A stretch of 64,000 nucleotides of DNA from Incurvaria masculella. Taxonomy: Eukaryota > Arthropoda > Insecta > Lepidoptera > Incurvariidae. The position numbers were made by a program, and so were the translations under genes. Below are positions 47,182 through 59,138 of the stretch, one piece after another. The notes under the pieces are model-generated. The model was not told the origin of the DNA. It made no database searches and saw nothing but the letters and a program-made list of their open reading frames with translations. Location of the stretch: the NCBI GenBank assembly GCA_946894095.1, contig OX335647.2, forward strand, positions 18,866,001 through 18,930,000, read 5' to 3'. How positions within the stretch are numbered: position 1 is the stretch's first letter; the number at the start of each line of letters is the position of its first letter.

Positions 47182-49121
47182 CCTATCGCTTGAATGGCAA
47201 GTCCTGTAGCTGTACGCAATATAAGGAAGGTCATGTAATGGCATTTGTATTGGACTAATATCATGACGGTGGCTATCGTAATAGACTTTCATGGTCAGAT
47301 TCATAAAAATAAGAACTAGAGATAAGTCATTGGTGCCGGGCAAAGCCAATGAAATGTCGCAATAAAACATTCTAAAGAAATAAATAAAATTATTATTAGC
47401 AACCAAGCATAGTTTCTGTCACTATATTACGAAGGCTTAAGCCCTGGGTGGCGCAGTGTCACAAGAATAAAAGTTATAGCGTTACAGGACATAAAATATA
47501 CAACAAAAACTCTTGTTTCTTCCAGCAGTTTTGCTCCATATTAAGAATGAGCCGAAACAGAATGTTGGCGAATAGAAAACGCTGTGGAGTTTTCATTTGA
47601 ATGCATTTATTGGTGAAGCATAGAAAAATGTCATTCAAAACATTATTTTCATATTTACAAAGCGCGATTGCCATTACAACTAAGGGCCAAGTCCGCGAAC
47701 ATAAATCAACGCAAAATCAACATTAACCTACGTTTTATGGACCGTATGGAAGGAAACCGATTCAACTCTATACGCTCCTTAAATCGGGCTTAAAATGTAA
47801 CGCCCTACAATATATCTGACAAAGTATCATTTGGTGTTTCTATTTGGGTGGCCAGGTGGTTACAATTTTTTTTTTATCAAAATTTTATGTTACGGTAGGA
47901 ATACACTACAAAACATAGATGTTAATATTAAAATTGTGCGAATAAACACGATACTTTTTGTATCAAAAGGTTAGTTTTATAAAATTCAAGTGTCCTGTTT
48001 GAACGCTGCTTAAGATGATTATACTAGCCAATGCGTATGGTTTGATTGCGTTGAGTTCTTGAACCTTATGGAATGAGAACACGAAACAAATTATGTATAA
48101 TTCCATTTAACGTTCTACAAATATAGTTAAACAAATATTTTAGAGAATGATATTTATTGCATGGAAAAAAAATCTGAAATCAGAGGTCTCAACCGTATTC
48201 TTTTTCAAGTTTGCTGCTGACATTGACAGTAACTGATATCAATTTTAAAGAGCATTACATTATCTACCAATTAGGTAACTGTATGTTTACCTTTCTTAAA
48301 TTTCTGTAACAAAACAATACAAAAACCGGTTTCTCGCATTATCCGGGTTGGTCCCATTTAAACATATTTTTTCCGAGCTGCTCTAACTAAGCGACGTTGG
48401 TCTCTGGCTATCTCGTTTTAATCGCAAAAAATGGTCCAAAATGTTTAGGTATGAGGATGCCCTTAACTTTAAACCCGCTGTTATCCACTCTGACTGTAAA
48501 AGCAGAAGTTACAGGTTAACAAATTATGTTCCAAAACTTGCACATGTTGTCCTAGCGACTCCGCATCCCCTCTGTCCAACGCATCTCGTTCCTATTTCAC
48601 TCGCCGCTCGGAGGGCATTCGTTATTTTTATTGTTTTTTGTTATTATTATTCTGTCACACGGATTACGGGATAATGATTTACGTAATGTACTTAGTTCCG
48701 TCGGAGGATGCGTTTAATTGCCGTCCGTACAGTCGCCTGCTTAAGGGTATAGAAACAAAGCGAGAGAGTTACATATATCAGATTTGGGATTAAACCATTG
48801 AATTAATTTGAATCCAGAAGTTTTGGAGGGTTATTCAAACTGTTTTCTTAGCGACAAATGTACAGGTGACTTAAGTCTTGTTAACACTTTTCACAGCATT
48901 TCAAAACACTTCACTTGAAAGAAAAAGATGGCAACTATATTATGGTTAAACGTTATCTAATTCCATCAGCAGAGTAGACTCAACTACCCATTGAGTGTTA
49001 TCAGAACAACCATCCAGTTGTAATAGATAACAAATTCCTAGTCAAAAATTGTCTGCTTTGTAGATTTAGCTAGCGTTAAGTTTAAGTTATAAAATAAACA
49101 GTAGTACAGAAATAGTATTGA
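47182..49121. other. Intergenic stretch with a SINE-tail fragment
   Basis: At 47215-47290, GCAATATAAGGAAGGTCATG and CTAATATCATGACGGTGG match the SINE-like 3' body. Otherwise no gene or repeat is supported. Small open frames at 47.1-47.7 and 48.4-48.7 kb lack domains. Confidence 0.35.
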
Positions 49122-49300
49122 TTGATTGAAAATTCTTTATTACGCCACAAAAAAAAACAATTTACAAAAGAAAGTATAGTGCAATAACAACATAAGTGGG
49201 GCGCAAAGGCGGGCTTATCCCTCGAAGAGATTTCTTCCAGCCGGCCTTTGGGTGTTTGAGAAGTTCAATAGGTATATATTCGTAGGTAGTACTTCAGCTT
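49122..49300 (-). repeat. 3' tail of a CR1/Jockey-like non-LTR element, copy a
   Basis: A TTCTTTATTACGCCAC start with A-rich stretches is followed by GGGGCGCAAAGGCGGGCTTA, GAGATTTCTTCCAGCCGGCC and TTTGGGTG. It shares the CAAAGGCGG...TTTCTTCCAG block with 49975-50375. Orientation is inferred from the T-rich left edge. No coding sequence remains. Confidence 0.5.
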
Positions 49301-49974
49301 CAAAATACTTGTTTAATTATTTCGACCATATATAACAATATTGTTATTATTATTTGTCAATGATTTATGGGTCAAGCAATATAAGATGCATATGACCATC
49401 TACACAATCATTATGGTCATTACATTCGCTAAATGTAATGACTAATTTACTAGATCCAATTGAATAGGCCTATTAGTCCCTCATAAGGAAACCAAGGGAT
49501 ACCGATGGTGTGCACCCAGTTATTCTTCATTTTATTTGACTACTTTCTAGTGATAGGATTTTATCCACCTGAGTAGTTACGTTGAAACGGCAAGTAAATA
49601 TAGTCTTTATTTTCCACCACGCCGTGCTGTAATAATCGGCAGTTGTTTTAATATATCCTTTATGAAACCCCTGATCGAAAATGACATAAATGTAACGAAA
49701 ATATGTCAGCGGTCGGAGTTGCTCGTGGGAGCAGTTTAGATCACGAGCTCTTTATCACCTAAATACGAGCATGTGTTGGCCAACGCTGATAATAACTGTG
49801 AAGTATCGACGCCATTACAGCGTCCGCTGAAAAGGTCGTTAGTCAAAAGGTTCGAAATTCCCCGCCAACGTATTCAACGTGCTGATAGCGTTGTTTTAAT
49901 TATTAGGTTAGTGCGTCGAGTATAAGAAGTATTGTTGTTATTTCGCTTAGCATAGTTCAGTCTAATTTCAGAAT
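49301..49974. other. Intergenic stretch, nothing recognised
   Basis: No gene or further repeat supported. Confidence 0.35.
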
Positions 49975-50375
49975 GAATGAATGAATATTTTTTTTAATGG
50001 GCATAAACAAAAATACTATTACAGCGAAAACATACAGCAAAACAACAATACTGCACAAAGGCGGACTTATCACTAAGAGTGATTTCTTCCAGTCAACCTT
50101 GGGGTGATTAGACAAGGCAATAGAGATATCTGTAGGTAGGTGCCCCGAACCAGCAAAACATGCCATTCGCGGATATTTCGTCTAACCAATTTCGCCACCT
50201 GCTGTATGCCCATAATTTGGAATTCTCCTGAAGTTCCTCTTCCCGTAATCAATGCCTCCTACTAACATAGCATTTAAATTATTCCTACATACCTTTATTA
50301 AAAACGCTACACCTGCGTTACGGACCTTGCCCACAAAGATTGATAGATGGTCAATTTGGAATATTGCAAGCATTG
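49975..50375 (-). repeat. 3' region of a CR1/Jockey-like non-LTR element, copy b
   Basis: Starts at a GAATGAATGAATGAAT run, then GCACAAAGGCGGACTTATCA, GTGATTTCTTCCAGTC, CCAGCAAAACATGCC, CATAATTTGGAATTCTCCTG, AATCAATGCCTCCTACTAAC and CATACCTTTATT. The first part matches copy a. The second part matches 54770-54960 and the right edge of the window. Minus-strand frames of 63 and 69 codons here are unrecognised. Confidence 0.5.
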
Positions 50376-52064
50376 TATTAAATTAGTGCGTAATTCTTCG
50401 TAAAGATCTGGTACGTAGCACCCGTAACCGTAGAGCATGTATGAAAAGATGTATGTCTGTAGATGAAGCGAAAAAAGTGTGCTGTGATCGTACCGAATGG
50501 CGCTCTATCATCTCTGCCTACCTCTCCGGGAGAACGGCGTGAAGGTATGTTTGTATATATGTATTTGTATTAAATTAGTTTTATTACTATGTATGTAATG
50601 ATTTCGAATAAAATTGGATCACTACATTGCCAGAAGGCAACTAACCGCCAGATAAATCCACTCCAAGCAGAGCAGCGGACTCGCTAATCCACTGTTTATT
50701 TTGTTTATGACGCCGCGTGTCAACGAGCAAACGTGTCGCCAGCGCCGCTAAATCCGCCCAATAAACACCGAATGATTATGTTCTGGGCGGCGCAGCTGGG
50801 CGGCGCGACGTAGGCCGGAGTGCTGCGTGTCGATACGGGGCGATCAGGCAATAACCGATGTATGTGGCCATCAATTCCTACTCAATCATATCGTTACCGA
50901 AGCCTTTGTGAACCAGTGGAATTTTAAAGAATTTATGAAGATTTCATTAAATCCCAGTTTTGCCCTTACATGAGCTGGAATTACCGAATTACTAAATGCA
51001 GTAGCAACTCACTTAGGGACGGTAATACAATATAAAGAAAACAATACATTTTGTTTTATTTTTTTATTTTTTTTCTGAAATTTCAGAAATTCTCATTATT
51101 TATTTAAACACTGTAAAAAAGGGGCATTATTAATTTTAATCCTGAAATATATTTTTTATATATCTAAAAATGGATGGTCAATACCACGCATATCGTCATG
51201 ATATCCGCTCGACACACCGCATTTCGCAATACGCACGACTAGACTCCACTAGATGGAAAAAAAATCTTTGCCGTTTCGACCCTATTTTAATCCTATGCGA
51301 TGGTACCAACCCGGAAAACATACTTTGCCCTTCACAAAATAATTTTAAAACTTAATTAAAATTTATGTAGTTAATTCATGTAACCCTACCACCTAGTAAG
51401 GAAAGATGATGTTTAATTATGATGTTTAAGTTTTATTCAAATTGCCGATAAAAGACAAGAATGAGTTGGTTACATACATACAAGCCAATATGACTGGTGA
51501 GCGGTGGCGTGGTAGATCTTAGTCTACAATTTAAGACTGCAGCGGCGGGCGGTCCGCCCCATGCGACACCACGGTGCAATTGCACTGGTTACTATTTTAA
51601 TTGGCTATGAAAGGAAATCTATACAACTGCAACTTTTGGTGTGATCAAGAAAATATGGGTATGCCAATTAATTAAAGAAAATGCATTATTCATGAATATA
51701 TCACATTCTCGCATAGTTATGGACTCATAATGAAGTCAGCTGTAACTTCATGTGAATGTTGACATCCAGCGCTTACTCCATTATTGCGACATAAATAAAA
51801 TAAACAGAATGATGTTGCTCCGGCTGATTGTTTTTTTTCATTGTTTTACTGTAATATCAGATCTATGGCACATTTACATAAAAACAATAGCATATGTTAA
51901 GAAAACAATATATTTGAGGTAAAGAACTCTGAACGCATTCGGGGGCATCCGTGGTTCGCATCCTTCTTAAACACCAGGTCTCCTGCCTTAATTATTAGGT
52001 AGTAGGGCTAGTATTTATGGGATTAGTATCAACAAATTAAATGAGATACGGTCGAAACAACAAT
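50376..52064. other. Intergenic stretch, nothing certain
   Basis: 51300-51410 includes GATGGTACCAACCCGG and AACCCTACCACCTAGTAA, resembling the reverse SINE-like body. A GC-rich patch lies at 50740-50850 (GGGCGGCGCAGCTGGGCGGC). No gene is supported. Confidence 0.35.
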
Positions 52065-52210
52065 ACAATCGTCCGTCTTTTCCATCCAGTTCAATGTAGC
52101 CGAACAATATAAGGAAGGTGGTGTTTTGGGTTCATATCACGACGTATTAATTTTAATAGCCCTCCAAGGCATAACATAGCTCCTTAAAGAATTTCAGCTG
52201 TCCATGGCAG
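52065..52210 (+). repeat. SINE-like 3' body fragment
   Basis: CCATCCAGTTCAATGTAGCC, GAACAATATAAGGAAGG, TTCATATCACGACG. The first block recurs at 62386 as CCATCCAGTTCAATGTAGC, and the last is the variable ATATCATGACGG motif of this family. The tRNA-like head is missing. Confidence 0.5.
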
Positions 52211-53000
52211 CATGACTCCTAAATTAAACTAAATTGAACCACTCTAAGTAAATCCATAATCTAGCGGCCACAGCGGCGTAGGCAGGACTTATAGACGAAC
52301 ACATTACAGTCAAATTGTCCCCTAGTACACTAGACCGACCTAGTCCGATAGCCACGGCCCAGAGGCCCATACGTTGCTCGGTAACTGTGCTTTACTGTAC
52401 TGCATTCGGTCAAGTGGGCGCATCGCATGCGCTTGTCGGTTAAGCTACTCGATTGAACGATTGTGTTTTGAACTTTTGTACTTTTAAGAACGTTTTCCTA
52501 ATGAAGGCGATGAATGCAAATTGATTGATTGAGGAAATTGATGAATGATGAAAATTTTCTTCGCTCTTGCTTCCTCTTAAAATTTCAAGAGTTCTGAAAC
52601 ATGAAGATGGTCTAGGGGAAATTGTTGATTGCGAGTGCCTCAGCAGCGTCTCCGCTCTAACGGATACACACAAATAGTAGGGATGACGGTAGGAAGCGGG
52701 CGAAGGGATACTTACGTGTGTAGCGTTCTATGTGCTAAGTTTAGCGCTCGAATGGGGTGACGGCAGGGGAGAGGTGGAAGCAGTGGTGTTGCTGCTTGTC
52801 CTTGAAGTTTTTCATTGAGATCATAACCGCAAACTTACTATTTTCAATAAATTACGTCTAGAGCAATAAAAAATATCTCACTTATGATAAGCCAAAAAAT
52901 CACTACTTTCGGGCGTGGCTTTCACACATATTTTTTTTACCATTAATAAACAACGGCTTGTATTTAAAAACAAGTTAATTTATATGGGTAATAAATGTAT
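52211..53000. other. Intergenic stretch, nothing recognised
   Basis: A 77-codon minus-strand frame at 52440-52673 shows no domain. Confidence 0.35.
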
Positions 53001-53001
53001 T

Positions 53002-53290
53002 TCATTTATTTGTATTGGATTTTTTGAAATTTGATACGGATCTAATAAATTTTACCGATGATTTTTCACAATCGCTGTCAATTTTCAAATCCGAAACCGA
53101 AATTGCATCGCACCCCTCGCGCGTCTCGCCATTAGCCAAGCCATATTTTACAAGTAAAAAGTCACAAACGCAAAAATACGCGGTCATTAAGCCGTCGGTT
53201 TTATCTGGCTCCGGCGCGCTTGCACTTCTGTCATTCGAGCGGCGAGCCGCTGCGGGCGACGCACGACGCGCGACGCAGCCTGCCGTATAA
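53002..53290. other. Unassigned segment open on both strands
   Basis: Plus-strand (53015-53290, 91 codons) and minus-strand (53002-53187, 61 codons) frames are both open over the same DNA. The content shifts from AT-rich to GC- and CpG-rich (GAGCGGCGAGCCGCTGCGGG). No domain is recognised. It could be a repeat edge, an exon or chance. I do not call a gene. Confidence 0.25.
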
Positions 53291-53564
53291 CAACTCTATC
53301 ACGCCCCGTGACAATCAACCATGACACACCACGCTCCTCATTTTTGGCAATATCGTTTCAATGGAGTGGGATAAAAGCTGTATGGAGACTAGTCAACTTT
53401 TGACATGCTTAAATGGCCGTAGTAAAATTAAGTTGGGTTTTTAAAAAGTAAATTTGTTTGTTTGTGTTGAGCCTAAAAAGGTAACCTCATTTTTTTTCTG
53501 TAAACTTATTTTTATCGACATAAAATTTACTTTATGATGTTAACGTCTTAGCGTGATTTTCACC

Positions 53565-53694
53565 AAGTGCTGATTTATTTTAATCGACACTTAAAGGGCC
53601 TTCATTACTAAAGTTCTGATTATCTTGTACTGGTATTAAATGCAAGCTGCTAAGAAAGGCCCTTAATATGTGGCGATTAAGCTAATCAGCAGTA
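53565..53694. mobile_element. 130-bp MITE with 40-bp inverted repeats
   Basis: The left arm AAGTGCTGATTTATTTTAATC, with ACTTAAAGGGCC, is mirrored by the right arm (GGCCCTTAATATGTGGCGA, TTAAGCTAATCAGCA). Mismatches are scattered. A related, more decayed structure may be present at 59580-59720 (AAGGGACCTTTATTAC and GTAACAAAGGCC). Confidence 0.6.
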
Positions 53695-53872
53695 GATGAA
53701 AAATGCCCTTATGATATTAAATTACAACATATGAGTTCTCTGAATTGCTACAGATATTTTCGTGTGTACTATATATTTAAGTTTAATATACAAGATCACT
53801 ATCACATCTTCATGGATTCTGCAATGGGACATGAAAGTATGGCGTTACCAGTCCGTATGCAATGAAAACAGT

Positions 53873-54062
53873 TCTGCAGGCCTATTTCAGGAATTCCGTA
53901 ATCAGGAATCCGGAGTCTCAATGGTTGCTTTCATAGCGGTTTTCAAAGCGATTTTCTTGGCATAAAATATCCGGAGCTTAGTATTACACTTAATTAAGGT
54001 ACAAAAACGGTTTCCTAGACTCAGGATTCCTGATTACAGAATTCCAGAAAAAGGCTTGCTGA
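53873..54062. mobile_element. 190-bp MITE, same family as 46949-47181
   Basis: Left end TCTGCAGGCCTATTTCAGG and GAATTCCGTAATCAGGAATC. Right end GATTCCTGATTACAGAATTC and AGGCTTGCTGA. The internal TAGCGGTTTTCAAAGCGATT is shared with the 46.9-kb copy. Confidence 0.75.
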
Positions 54063-54769
54063 ATTATTGGTTTCCAAGGATCTGAAAGACTGTTCTTAAA
54101 AACGCATTTACCATTTATTCAGTATTCAAGTATTTGTTTGGGCACAGAATTATTTGTCATGATGCAAAAGCATACTTTTCACATAGTTGTACACATTCGT
54201 TAGAGACAATAGTTTGACAGTCACTGCAACTCAAACGACCCGCTGGATCCGAGGATTTCGCCAGCTGGAAATAATGAGGCAATTTCTGCTATTTCCACTT
54301 TAGGCGATTTCGAAACTTTCCAACATTTCGAAGCTTAGTTCGCCACATTTGCCGCGCAATCGACAACATTAAAAGTGATCTCATTACGAGACCAATCGGC
54401 CGTGTGATGTCGTAATGCAGCGGCGCAGCCATCTCTCCTATAAATGCACCAATAAAAACGCGGGAAACACACTACATCGAAAAAGTGTACTTATCGTTGA
54501 TAAAAAAAAATATTATGTATTTATCATTGAGGTAAATTACCTCAATGGTATTTATCGATCCCGCTGCTCTTTAGTTTTTAGGTATTTTTAAAAGATGTAT
54601 GCAGTTTCTTTCTTTTTGATTTTTTTTCTTTTAATTACATCTTTTTTAATTATATGCTGAAATTATTGAAATTTTATCGATATGTATGTATGCATAATCG
54701 ACCGTAAAGCAAGAACACATTAATTAAAGAAAGAGCTGAGTAAAAATAACTAATTTACGAATATACTGC
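54063..54769. other. Intergenic stretch, nothing recognised
   Basis: No supported gene or repeat. Confidence 0.35.
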
Positions 54770-54960
54770 AAGACTGGACCGGAGCCAGCAAAACATAACT
54801 TTTGCAGGATTTTTTTTTGGATTATTGTACTCTCCTAACAGTCCCTCCTCCCATAATCAATGCCTCTTACTATCAAAGTATTTAAGATTATACATACATA
54901 CATTTATTTAACGCTTCATCAACGTTCCTGCTAAATTAATTGACTGCAAAGATAGAACAT
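54770..54960 (-). repeat. Non-LTR 3' region fragment, copy c
   Basis: GGAGCCAGCAAAACATAAC, CCATAATCAATGCCTC, TACATACATTTATT and GACTGCAAAGATAGA align with the second half of copy b at 50150-50350. Confidence 0.5.
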
Positions 54961-55690
54961 TCAAACATGTTTCTATGCTAATGTTAATAAGTTTGTGATC
55001 AAATTGCAACAATTTTTTTTTTCTGTATTATCATGAAAATTAAATTATATTCGTTGGTTCATATCCGAGATTATTTTCCGATCATTTGCAAACTATCAAT
55101 GAAATATTTGCAGATATTTGGAAACAAAATGGGTCTTATGAAACGGTTTTTTTTTGTATCGTTAATAAACTCCGTGGAATGTTAAAAAGCCCCTGGAAAC
55201 TCTCACCATTGGCACAGTATTTATTTAAATAAAATAATTTTATGTCGTAAGTCGATCCATCATGCCAGATCCCAAATGAATCCGTGCTCCGTCGCTATTG
55301 GTTGATCGGGAAATAATAGTATAAATAAAGTTGTGCAAAGCCCAGCGGCTAGAACCTCGCTGAAGGCTACTTTATGTGACTGTTTTAACGGAGATGCTTT
55401 AGTGAGGACTGAACGCATTTATATTGGAGCTCGCCAACAATAATACCATAATGAAACAATTTGAATTTGAAATGGAGCCCATACCGGTTTATTTATCAAG
55501 CTCTCATCTTCATTAAATGTTGACATCTATATTACTACTGTAATTAAGAATTCATTTCAAGTAAGAAGTTTACAACCCTACGATATAATAGATTACGAAA
55601 TCTATGTATATAATAATAATAGTTACGAAAGATCATTCATCAAAGTTTATTTTTTGTGTATTTTCAAGAATAATCTAGGCGATCTAGGCA
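54961..55690. other. Upstream region of the second R2-type element, with a TATA-like site
   Basis: CTATTGGTTG (inverted CCAAT) at about 55295 and TATAAATA at 55320-55327 lie about 370 bp before the ORF start. They may be a chance or host promoter, since non-LTR elements usually rely on internal promoters. I cannot see where the element's 5' end lies. Confidence 0.25.
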
Positions 55691-57244
55691 ATGCATAATG
55701 CATGTCACAGTGTTCCGGCGCAAAATCGTTCATATTGCTCTATCTGCGCGGATGGAAGGCCCTTTAACGGAATCCGGGGCCTCAACATCCACCTATCCAA
55801 GAAACACAGGCCGACCATACTTTGTGCAAACGCTTTACCTTCGTCACAACCAACCTCATCAAATTTCACACCGGCTACATTTGAAGACACTATCAGATAT
55901 CTACGTTTTACCTGTCCTGTAGTCCGTAGGATACCACGAGCTTCAAGAACGAACGTGGCATCCAAATTGTGTGCAGTTGTCAAGAAATGTGCTTCAGACA
56001 ATACCACGGAAGCGTGGGAGGAATTATTCATATTCTCCTACAAAGTACTGCACGTATCAAAAGAAAAGGGAAGAAATAAACAATCACTCACATCGAAAAT
56101 AAGACAAAATCTCCAAAATTACAGTTCGCAATTAGAAGAAACGTCACTTCCGACCAATTTTCACTCTAAGGCGACAATTTTCAAGAAAGTTGAGGATAAA
56201 ATTTCTGACGGCGACGTCCGTGGAGCAGTGAGATTATTAACTTCAGAAGATGCATTAGCGGATGACACGGACGAAACGCTGGCTGCACTAATGCTGAAAC
56301 ATCCCACTCCATCACGCATCCTATCTTTTCCAGAATCACCGAATGATGATGACGAATACTTAGTAACTAAGGAAAGCTCCGTCAAGGAAGCTATTGCGTC
56401 TTTCCCCAACGGATCAGCTGCGGGATTTGATGGCTTAGGTCCACAACACTTAAAAGATCTTATAAATTATTCTAACGGTACAGTAGGAGATGACCTTTTA
56501 AAAGAGTTGACTAATTTGTGCAATTTAATGCTAGCGGGCAAGGTAAACAAGGAATTTACTAAATATCTTTATGGTGCATCCCTTATCGCACTCAATAAGA
56601 AGGATGGCGGAATTCGGCCGATCGCCATCGGATGCACACTACGTAGGTTATGCTCAAAAGTAGCATGCCGAAGTATATCGGAGGCTCTTGGGGACACGCT
56701 CCGTCCGATACAGTTGGGCTTTGGGACTAGATGTGGATGTGAAGCTGCAGTTCACGCTACACGCTCCTTTATGTCACAAAGTACAAATGATGCCGAGGTA
56801 ATTATAAAAATTGACATTCGAAACGCTTTTAACTCCGTCGAACGAGATTCGATGTTAGAACAAGTGAAGAAACAAGTACCAAGCATTTTTCAATATTTAA
56901 ACCAATGTTATTCTACTGCTTCAAACCTTTATTACAACAGTCACTTAATTCAGTCAACCGTAGGATGTCAACAAGGAGATCCGCTAGGACCAGCCATATT
57001 TAGTTTGGCAATAGATCCAATCTTAAAATCTCTTAGCTCTAATTTTAATGTTTGGTATTTAGACGATGGAACTATTGGTGGAAATTTAATAACGGTTTTA
57101 TCAGATTTAAAAAAGTTAACAACCGAACTTTCGAAAATAGGTTTAAGTATAAATTTAGTAAAATGTGAAATGTTTTTCTGTAACTCTGTGCAAGATTACA
57201 GAAAATCTGAAATATATAATTATTACCGCACATCAAAATATTAA
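55691..57244 (+). pseudogene. R2-type non-LTR retrotransposon ORF, N-terminal part (zinc finger plus RT)
   Basis: 517 codons from the ATG at 55691. Near the N-terminus is a C2H2 finger (C16, C19, H34, H39), as in the R2/R4 group, where it helps bind target DNA. The reverse-transcriptase domain follows: AAGFDGL at 243-249, KKDGGIRPIAIG at 303-314, D375 in KIDIRNAFNS, QQGDPLGP at 427-434 and YLDD at 456-459. The last few residues are out of frame: a one-base loss around 57217-57242 shifts the reading to the frame of the next entry. Polymerase residues are present, so the lesion is recent or possibly an assembly error. Use of YLDD with a following G, rather than the A/VDD seen in many non-LTR elements, is notable. 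It would copy the element's RNA at a nicked target. Confidence 0.85.
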
Positions 57245-58554
57245 ACGATGACTCAATTATTCTTCTTGGAGCCCCACTAACGGAATCAGCTTTAGTTCCA
57301 TTTATAAACAAAAAGGAAAAAGTTTTAGATTTGTTTTCTGAGAGATTATTACACCTGAATGCTCATATGGCTCTTCATTTACTAAAAAACTGTTTTTTTA
57401 TACCTAAATTGACATATTTTTTAAGATGTTGTCCTTTTTGGAAATACCCAGTGAAAAGTAAAATATTCGACGACCATTTAAGAAATAGTTTGAATAAAAT
57501 TTTGAATATTAATATTACAACGGGAGATCAATCATGGAAGCAGATTTCGCTCCCTATAAAATCAGGTGGCACCGGCTTACGATCAGTTTCAGACATAGCC
57601 CTGCCAGCCTTCCTGTCCTCTGTTCACAGCTGCGCCGATCTCGTGGGAATTATTCTTACTCCGTCACAATGTGGCTACGAGATCGCGTACATGAATGAGG
57701 CCTTGGAGGCTTGGCAGGCTTTGTGCCCAGGTGAAACATTACCGGCTAACTTAAAAGGACAAAAACATTGGGACTACCCGATAATTGTCCTGAAACAGAG
57801 CGCTCTCCTGCTGAATAGTGACAAGACCAATAAAGCACGTATCCTGGCTGCCTCGCAGGTAGAATCCGGTGCGTGGCTACAGGCGTATCCGTCCGCACAT
57901 CTAGGAACCCTTCTAGATCGAGACACGCTACGCATCGCTTTCTGCCTCCGGGGAGGAATCAGGATATGCCAGCCTCACACTTGCCCCTGCGGCTCGCCGG
58001 TCGACACGTCCGGTTACCATGGACTCTCGTGCGTCAAGAGTGCTGGTCGTTTATCACGTCATGCATCGATAAACGACCTTCTAAAGCGTTCACTTGCGGC
58101 CGCCAAGATACCCAGCACTTTAGAGCCTACGGGTATCTTTCGAGATGACGGTAAGAGACCCGATGGCATCACTTTGTTACCCTGGTCGCAAGGGAAGGCC
58201 TTAGTATGGGACGTTACCTGCACCGACACGTTAGCAGCGAGTCACGTGGACGGTTCCTCCTGCTCCGCGGGTTCAGCTGCAGGGAAGGCCGAGGCACTCA
58301 AACACTCAAAATATAAATCCTTAAAGGAACAGTTTGAGTTCTTCGCCTTCGCTGTGGAGACCCACGGAGTTTGGAGTAGCGATGCGTGGGTCTTTGCGAG
58401 ACGCTTGGGAAAATTACTTATAGAATCGACAGGCGATCGGCGAGCTGCCTCATTTTTTAAACAACGCGTCTCCTTAGCTATTCAGCGGGGGAACGCTGCA
58501 TCAGTATTGGGGACAATGACAACAGTCCCAATGGATGATTTTTTTAATATTTAA
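57220..58554 (+). pseudogene. Same R2-type ORF, C-terminal part (thumb plus REL endonuclease)
   Basis: Continues the element in another frame. It is open from 57220 and contains ILNDDSIILLGAPLTES, homologous to CLLGAPITIE of the 43.4-kb copy. The first ATG at 57331 is internal and not a real start. Counting from 57331, a Cys/His cluster (C218, C220, H230, C234) and GLSC are followed by RPD at 276-278 and D294 in VWDVTC, the presumed metal-binding residues of a PD-(D/E)XK nuclease. The tail QRVSLAIQRGNAASV matches QRVGLAIQRGNAASV in the other copy. The stop is at 58552-58554, and AATAAA follows at 58592-58597. Combined with the upstream part, the protein would be about 950 residues, within the usual size for this group. 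Confidence 0.85.
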
Positions 58555-58900
58555 TTAAGTGTATTTTATGTTTGTTACCAGTTAATTAGAAAATAAAAGA
58601 ATAATCAAGTTCAAAATGCATCTAATCTGAAGGATACTATTGAAATTCAAATTGGAATTATATCGCAACATTGTATTGCTGCCACTGGGGCCTTTTTTCA
58701 TAAAACATGGTTGAAAGTGGCGATAACTGGACTGATCGTGATGCTCGTGAACGAGTGCTATGTGTAGAGTTTGTTAAGATGGCAGGAATAGTTCTTGCAA
58801 AATATACTATGATCTTTTTTATGCGTTGCTGCATAATGTCTATGGCCATGTTGCTGTATAGTGGCGCTGCCAGCAACTCTTACTGACTTTTTTGATTGTA
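58555..58900. other. 3' flank of the R2-type element
   Basis: Contains the AATAAA at 58592 and an A-rich stretch near 58588-58606 that may mark the element's 3' end. The rest is unrecognised. A 72-codon minus-strand frame is not convincing. Confidence 0.4.
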
Positions 58901-58901
58901 A

Positions 58902-59138
58902 TTGCAGAAGGCCTGCGGCGGTGAGTATCGGGCAGCGTTAAGTGGACTGTTCCCATCTAGATATGACTCGTCAGAACGAACGCTGCGATGGGTACTGGTC
59001 AGTGCTGAGCGGACTGTACATCTCGACGTGCCTCGACACAATAACTACATCGATGAATGTCGGCTAGCGCTAAGTGAACTGTATCTATCTCGATGTGCCT
59101 CAGTAGAAGGACTGCGAATTCAAGGAAGAAGGTCATAA
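58902..59138 (+). other. Open frame with an internal peptide repeat, unassigned
   Basis: 78 codons after an acceptor-like TTGTAATTGCAG (ending 58907). The peptide contains YRAALSGLFPSRYDSSE and CRLALSELYLSRCASVE, two versions of ALSxLxxSRxxSxE. At the DNA level three related units are visible, with the landmarks AAGTGGACTGT, GAGCGGACTGT and AAGTGAACTGT. It may be a decayed minisatellite or an exon. No family is recognised, and the GC content is higher than its neighbours. Confidence 0.3.
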
